Assembly (NCBI RefSeq): GCF_023147585.1
Contig: NZ_JAHXOZ010000003.1
Span: 124,001-188,000 of the forward strand
Origin: Micrococcus sp. EYE_212
GTDB taxonomy: Bacteria; Actinomycetota; Actinomycetes; Actinomycetales; Micrococcaceae
DNA length: 64,000 bases
Direction: 5' to 3'
Shown here in pieces: positions 59,446 to 64,000 of the stretch (position 1 is the stretch's first letter; every line of letters starts with the position of its first letter). The notes beneath the pieces were generated by a model that saw only the letters and a list, made by a program, of their open reading frames with translations, was not told where the DNA came from and did not search any database. Position numbers and translations under genes: made by a program.

Positions 59446-62334
59446 ATGCCGCAGATCCCCTCCGCCCCCGCCGTCCTGCCCCCCGCCGACCGGCTCCCCG
59501 GATGGGACGCCGCATGGTCCCGCCTGGTGGAGATCCGCTCCGCCGCCGACCCCGAGGGCACCGTCCGCACCCTGCACGTGGCGGACACCGGGCCCGTCCT
59601 GGCCTCGCTCGGCGTGGAGATCGCCGGCACCGTCGTGGCCGTGCACGGCAACCCCACGTGGTCCTACCTGTGGCGCTCGCTGATGGAGGCCACGGTGCGC
59701 CGCGCACGTCAGGGCCAGCCGGCCTGGAGGGTGGTCGCCCCGGACCAGCTGGACATGGGCTTCTCCGAGCGCCTCGCCCATCCCCGGCTGCCCAGGCCCG
59801 ACGATCTCGGGGCCCCGGGCGGCACGTACCGCACGCTCGGCGCGCGGATCGACGACCTCGACGCCCTCGTGCAGGCCCTCGGCCTGACGGACCTGGCCCG
59901 CACCGGCCACCCGCTGATCACGCTCGGCCACGACTGGGGCGGCGTCGTCTCGCTGGGCTGGGCGGGCCGCCACCGGGACGTGGTCTCGGGCGTGGCCACG
60001 CTGAACACCGCCGTGCACCAGCCGCCGGAGGCGGCGATCCCCGCCCCGCTGCAGGCCGCGCTGGCCGGCCCGCTGCTCCCCGGCTCCACGGTGACCACCG
60101 ACGCCTTCCTGGCCGTCACCACCTCGCTCGCGAACCCGTCCCTGCCGGACGACGTCCGCGCCGCGTACCACCTGCCCTACGAGGGCGCGAACCGCCGCGG
60201 CGGCATCGGCGGCTTCGTCGCCGACATCCCCGTGGACGAGGAGCACGCCAGCCACGCCGCCCTGACCGCGGTGTCCGACGGCGTCAGCGCCCTGGGCGCG
60301 GCGGGCACGCCCGCCCTCATCCTGTGGGGCGCCGAGGACCCGGTGTTCCTGGACCGCTACCTCGACGACCTGCGCGAGCGCCTCCCGCAGGCCCGCGTCC
60401 ACCGCTACGAGGAGGCCGGCCACCTGCTCGTCGACGACCGGGACCTCACCCTCCCGATCCTCGCGTGGGCGCAGCTGCTGCACACCGGGCTCCTGGAGGA
60501 TCCGGCCTCCGGCCTGCCGGGACCGGACCCGCGCGCCGCCCTCGCCGGACCCGAGCCGGGGGTCGCCCTGCTGTGGGACCACCTGCGCGACTGGGGCGCT
60601 CCGGACTCCGCGTACCGCGACTACACCGCGCTCGTGGACATGGCCGGCGCCGACACCGGCCGTTCGATCCTCGGCGGCTCGCGCCGCCCCGTGGCCGTGA
60701 GCTGGGGCGAGCTGCAGGAGATGGTGTCCGCGATCGCCTCCGGCCTGTGGGCCGCGGGGATGCGGCCGGGCGACCGCGTGGCCATGCTCGTCCCGCCCGG
60801 CCGCGACCTCTCCGCCGCGCTCTACGCCGTGCTGCGCGTCGGCGGGGTCGCCGTGGTGGCGGACCAGGGCCTGGGGATCTCCGGCATGACCCGCGCCATG
60901 AAGTCCGCGCGGCCGCGCTGGGTGATCGGGAAGACCCCGGGCCTCACGCTCGCCCGTGCACAGTCCTGGCCGGGCACCCGCCTCTCCGTCGCGCCGCTCG
61001 GCGCGGGCCAGCGGGCGCTGCTGGGAGTGGAGGGCTCGCTCTACGAGATGGTCGACCGCCATCGGGACGCCGAGGCCGGGGACGCCCGGGACGCCGCCGG
61101 CGCCGTGCTCCCGGAGCCGGAGACGTCCGCCGACGCCGCCATCCTCTTCACCTCCGGCTCCACCGGTCCCGCCAAGGGCGTGGTCTACACCCACGAGCGG
61201 CTCGGCCGCCTGGTCGCCCTGGTCCGGGACACCCTGGAGGTGCGCCCGGGATCCTCGCTGCTGGCGGCCTTCGCCCCCTTCGCCCTCCTGGGCCCCGCCC
61301 TCGGGGCCGCCTCCGTCTCCCCGGAGATGGACGTCACCAAGCCGGCCACCCTGACCGCGACGGCGCTGGCGGACGCGGCGATCGCCGGCCAGTCCACCGT
61401 GCTCTTCGCCTCCCCCGCGGCGCTGGAGAACATCGTGGCGACCGCGGGGAAGCTGAACCGGGAGCAGCGGCGGGCGCTCGGGCAGGTGCGGCTCGCGCTC
61501 TCCGCGGGCGCGCCCGTGCACCCGAACCTCCTGCGCCAGGTGGGCGCCCTTCTGCCCAACGCCCGCGTGCACACGCCCTACGGCATGACCGAGGGGCTGC
61601 TGCTCACCGACGTGGACGGGGAGACCGTGCAGGACCTGCGCCGCGCTGCGGACGAGGGCGTGTGCGTGGGCACCGCCGTTCCCACCGTGACGCTGGGCAT
61701 CGCGCCGCTGCTCGAGGACGGGACCGCGGACGACGTCGTGCTCGACGCGCAGACCGGGCACGGGGTGCTCGGCGAGATCGTGGCCACCGCGCCGCACCTG
61801 AAGGAGCGCTATGACGCGCTCTGGTACACCGACCACCAGTCCAAGCGGGACGGGCTCTGGTTCCAGGACGGCCGCGTGTGGCACCGCACCGCGGACATCG
61901 GGCACTTCGACGCCGAGGGCCGCCTGTGGATCGAGGGGCGCCTGCAGCACGTGCTGACGCTCCCGGAGGGGCCGATCGGTCCGGGCGGCCCCGAGAAGGT
62001 CGTCGACGCGCTCGGCCCCGTGAAGCGCTCCGCCGTGGTGGGCGTCGGCCCGCGGGGCACGCAGGCCGTCGTCGTGGTGGTGGAGGCCGCCGTGCCCGCC
62101 ACGCGCCCCGCCCGCCGCGCCGGCCACCACCGGGACGGCCGCCCCCACCAGGGCCTCGCCCCCACGTCCGTGGCCTCGGCCGTGCGCTCCGCGCTCGAGC
62201 CGCTCCCCGTGGCGGCGGTCCTCGTCGCGGATCAGATCCCCACGGACATCCGGCACAACTCCAAGATCGACCGGCCCCGGGTGGCGCGCTGGGCCGAGCG
62301 GGTGCTGGCGGGCGGCAAGGTGGGGTCGCTGTGA
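59446..62334 (+). CDS. oleBC: OleBC fusion: beta-lactone decarboxylase plus beta-lactone synthetase
   Basis: 962 residues. The OleB part (1-350) is a haloalkane dehalogenase-like alpha/beta hydrolase: HGNPTW oxyanion loop (67-72), nucleophile Asp163 in GHDWGG, and His326 in EEAGHLLVDD. OleC (about 370-962) is an acyl-CoA-synthetase-fold enzyme with the P-loop FTSGSTGPAKGV (568-579). OleC makes a beta-lactone with ATP and OleB removes CO2 to give the cis-alkene. The fused form is typical of Actinobacteria, while proteobacteria have two proteins. The ATG has AAGGAG seven bases upstream. Its stop overlaps the oleD start by four bases. Confidence 0.94.
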   Translation: MPQIPSAPAVLPPADRLPGWDAAWSRLVEIRSAADPEGTVRTLHVADTGPVLASLGVEIAGTVVAVHGNPTWSYLWRSLMEATVRRARQGQPAWRVVAPDQLDMGFSERLAHPRLPRPDDLGAPGGTYRTLGARIDDLDALVQALGLTDLARTGHPLITLGHDWGGVVSLGWAGRHRDVVSGVATLNTAVHQPPEAAIPAPLQAALAGPLLPGSTVTTDAFLAVTTSLANPSLPDDVRAAYHLPYEGANRRGGIGGFVADIPVDEEHASHAALTAVSDGVSALGAAGTPALILWGAEDPVFLDRYLDDLRERLPQARVHRYEEAGHLLVDDRDLTLPILAWAQLLHTGLLEDPASGLPGPDPRAALAGPEPGVALLWDHLRDWGAPDSAYRDYTALVDMAGADTGRSILGGSRRPVAVSWGELQEMVSAIASGLWAAGMRPGDRVAMLVPPGRDLSAALYAVLRVGGVAVVADQGLGISGMTRAMKSARPRWVIGKTPGLTLARAQSWPGTRLSVAPLGAGQRALLGVEGSLYEMVDRHRDAEAGDARDAAGAVLPEPETSADAAILFTSGSTGPAKGVVYTHERLGRLVALVRDTLEVRPGSSLLAAFAPFALLGPALGAASVSPEMDVTKPATLTATALADAAIAGQSTVLFASPAALENIVATAGKLNREQRRALGQVRLALSAGAPVHPNLLRQVGALLPNARVHTPYGMTEGLLLTDVDGETVQDLRRAADEGVCVGTAVPTVTLGIAPLLEDGTADDVVLDAQTGHGVLGEIVATAPHLKERYDALWYTDHQSKRDGLWFQDGRVWHRTADIGHFDAEGRLWIEGRLQHVLTLPEGPIGPGGPEKVVDALGPVKRSAVVGVGPRGTQAVVVVVEAAVPATRPARRAGHHRDGRPHQGLAPTSVASAVRSALEPLPVAAVLVADQIPTDIRHNSKIDRPRVARWAERVLAGGKVGSL

Positions 62335-63404
62335 ACCGGTTCGGCTACGACGTCGAGATCGACCCGCAGGGCATGCCCGTGCTCATGGAGCGTCTCGAGT
62401 CGCGCCGCGTGCTCGTGACCGGGGCGTCCGGCCTGCTCGGCTCCGGGGTGGCCCGCGTGCTGTCCGAGGCCGGCAACGCGGTGACCACCCTGCAGCGCCG
62501 CCCCTCGGGCGTGCCGGGGGCCGTGGACGTGTGCGGCTCGGTGACCGATCCCGCCGCCGTCGAGGAGGCCGTGACCGGTGCGGACACCGTGGTCCACGTG
62601 GCCGCCAAGGTGTCCGTCTCCGGCCCCGAGCGCGAGTTCGAGGCCGTGAACGTGGAGGGCACGCGGATCACGCTGGAGGCCGCCCGGCGGCACGGCGTGC
62701 GGCGGTTCATCCACGTCTCCTCCCCGTCCGTGGCCCACGCCGGCTCCTCCATCGTGGGCGAGGGCGCCGGGCCCGCCAGCCCCGAGCACGCTCGCGGCCC
62801 GTACGCGCGCACCAAGGCCAAGGGCGAGCTGCTGGCCCTGGCCGCGGACCGTGACGACTTCCGCGTCCTCGTGCTGCGCCCGCACCTCATGTGGGGACCC
62901 GGGGACCGGCAGCTCACGGACCGGATCGTCCAGCGCTCCCGCGCCGGCCGCATGCCGGTGCTGGGCACCGGGGCACCGCTGATCGACACGCTCTACACCG
63001 GCAACGCCGTGGAGGCCACGGTGGCCGCCGTGAGCGCCGCGGACCACACCCACGGCGAGGCGCTCGTGGTCACCAACGGGGAGCCGCGCCCCGTGGGCGA
63101 GCTCGTGCGCGGGATCGCCCTGGCCGGTGGCGCGGCGGAGCCGGCGCGCACGGTGCCCGCGGGGCTCGCGCGCCGCGCGGGGGCGCTCATCGAGAAGGCC
63201 TGGGAGCGGAACCTGCTCGGCGTGCGCTCGGCGGGCCTCGGCTCCGACGACGGCGAGCCGCCGCTCACCGAGTTCCTCGCCGAGCAGCTCTCCACGGCCC
63301 ACTGGTTCGACCAGCGCCGCACGCGCGAGGTGCTCGAATGGACGCCGTCCGTCAGCATCGACGAGGGGCTCCACCGGCTCGCGCAGTACTACCGGGAGCA
63401 CTGA
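62331..63404 (+). CDS. oleD: OleD, NADPH-dependent beta-keto acid reductase
   Basis: A 357-residue extended short-chain dehydrogenase that reduces the OleA product to the beta-hydroxy acid used by OleC. The cofactor loop is TGASGLLGSGVA (30-41), with Ser in HVSSPSV (128-134) and the active-site Tyr158 and Lys162 (YARTK). The GTG overlaps the oleBC stop (GTGA), so the operon is coupled. The C-terminal third has the membrane-tethering-type basic helices seen in other OleD proteins. It completes the oleA-oleBC-oleD pathway and converges on parE. Confidence 0.93.
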   Translation: MNRFGYDVEIDPQGMPVLMERLESRRVLVTGASGLLGSGVARVLSEAGNAVTTLQRRPSGVPGAVDVCGSVTDPAAVEEAVTGADTVVHVAAKVSVSGPEREFEAVNVEGTRITLEAARRHGVRRFIHVSSPSVAHAGSSIVGEGAGPASPEHARGPYARTKAKGELLALAADRDDFRVLVLRPHLMWGPGDRQLTDRIVQRSRAGRMPVLGTGAPLIDTLYTGNAVEATVAAVSAADHTHGEALVVTNGEPRPVGELVRGIALAGGAAEPARTVPAGLARRAGALIEKAWERNLLGVRSAGLGSDDGEPPLTEFLAEQLSTAHWFDQRRTREVLEWTPSVSIDEGLHRLAQYYREH

Positions 63405-63612
63405 CCCCGCCCCGGCGTGGCGGCTCACCTGGCCGGACTCCCCCGGGGGACGGGGTCGGGCACCGGCTGCGGCTCGGGCGTGGTGGTGGCCGAGGCCACC
63501 CCGATGCGCCACCGCCAGGACCGCTCGCTCATCGTCGCGTTCATGTGTCCAGGCCCTCACAGGCCTGTGCGGCGATCGAGGGGAACCCGACTCCTCCCCG
63601 GAGGTGCCGGGC
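63405..63612. other. Gap between oleD and parE
   Basis: This stretch has no gene. It holds two 12-base palindromes, TCCCCCGGGGGA at 63439-63450 and CACAGGCCTGTG at 63558-63569, neither with a loop that makes a good hairpin. It is the convergent end of oleD and parE, so it probably contains the terminators of both. Confidence 0.4.
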
Positions 63613-64000
63613 TCAGGCGTCGATGCGGGCGCGGTCCAGGTCGTCCGCGCCGGAGACGATGAACTCCTTGCGAGGGGCGACGGAGGAGCCCATGAGCAGG
63701 TCGAACACGCGCTCGGCGGCCTCCAGCTCGGAGATGTTCACGCGGCGCAGCATGCGGTGGCGGGGGTCCATGGTGGTCTCCGCCAACTGGTCCGCGTCCA
63801 TCTCGCCGAGGCCCTTGTAGCGCTGGATGGGCTCGCGGTAGGAGCGCCCCTCCTTCTCCAGGCGGGCGAGGACCTCGCGGAGCTCCTGCTCGGAGTAGGT
63901 GTAGATGACCTCGCGCTCCTTCTGCCCGCGGGTGACCGCCTCGATCCGGTGCAGGGGCGGGACGGCGGCGAACACGCGGCCCGCCTCCACCATGGGACGC
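63613..64000 (-). CDS. parE: DNA topoisomerase IV/gyrase subunit B, C-terminal part
   Basis: The last 129 residues of a type IIA topoisomerase B subunit; the gene runs off the right edge. The TOPRIM/C-terminal segment QRYKGLGEMDADQLAETTMD is followed by the family ending RMLRRVNISELEAAERVFDLLMG, and it ends RARIDA. The short tail after LMG, without the usual GyrB insert, and the parC gene nearby point to ParE. Confidence 0.9.
   Translation of the reverse strand, partial: RPMVEAGRVFAAVPPLHRIEAVTRGQKEREVIYTYSEQELREVLARLEKEGRSYREPIQRYKGLGEMDADQLAETTMDPRHRMLRRVNISELEAAERVFDLLMGSSVAPRKEFIVSGADDLDRARIDA

Noticed and set aside
63439-63569. Two 12-base palindromes as operators
   Set aside because: In sequence this rich in G and C, short palindromes are common, and neither lies in front of a gene.
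63417-63662. Possible 81-residue gene between oleD and parE
   Set aside because: Starts without a ribosome binding site, is Arg/Gly-rich and overlaps parE on the other strand.

Overview
The window is chromosomal DNA from a very high G+C actinobacterium, almost certainly Micrococcus luteus or a close relative. The reasons are codon third positions that are almost always G or C, an actinobacterial core gene order, many -10 boxes of the TANNNT type placed right in front of start codons, and an oleA - oleBC - oleD cluster in the arrangement characterised for long-chain alkene synthesis in M. luteus. It holds about 53 protein genes, nearly all intact. I found no tRNA, rRNA, insertion sequence, prophage or CRISPR array. 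The gene order 35-51 kb closely follows the Mycobacterium tuberculosis dxs to Rv2699c region as I remember it, so most of the window is conserved backbone.

Layout. 0-12.7 kb: translation and tRNA functions (rpsD, dtd, aspS, hisS) with rarA, a secreted beta-propeller-like protein, an APC permease, a DUF349 coiled-coil protein and an orphan AbiEi-type antitoxin. 12.7-21.8 kb, minus strand: the bifunctional (p)ppGpp enzyme Rel, the yajC-secD-secF export operon, and yebC-ruvC followed by ruvA-ruvB with a LexA-like box before ruvA. 21.8-33.3 kb: M3 peptidase, a small poorly understood region (23.9-24.6 kb), an alpha/beta hydrolase, msrB-ltaE, DUF3000, a ribonuclease D-like protein, a FadB-like beta-oxidation enzyme and a Rieske lipoprotein. 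33.4-40.3 kb, minus strand: a three-gene unit with an aldo-keto reductase, then dxs (isoprenoids) and acn (TCA cycle).

40.4-48.1 kb: a C/G homopolymer patch that looks unreliable, a TRAM/TrmA-family RNA methyltransferase, then a KimA-like potassium transporter candidate divergent from two TrkA/RCK proteins (ceoB, ceoC), and the dut - DUF3710 - OB-fold - DUF3159 operon. 48.1-55.6 kb: DUF3093, DUF4193, the cell-division regulator sepH, a phosphodiesterase-like protein, DUF5998 and a GNAT/acyl-CoA-synthetase fusion of the Pat type. 55.7-64 kb: topoisomerase IV/gyrase A subunit (parC), the olefin cluster, and the C-terminal end of the matching B subunit (parE).

The most interesting points are the linkage of a KimA-type carrier with a TrkA pair but no Trk/Ktr channel gene; a perfect hairpin at the predicted 5' end of the ole transcript; a widespread leaderless promoter arrangement; an orphan AbiEi gene behind a perfect palindrome; an undercharacterised dut operon; and a 32-base C run that needs resequencing. 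No complete new system could be demonstrated from sequence alone.
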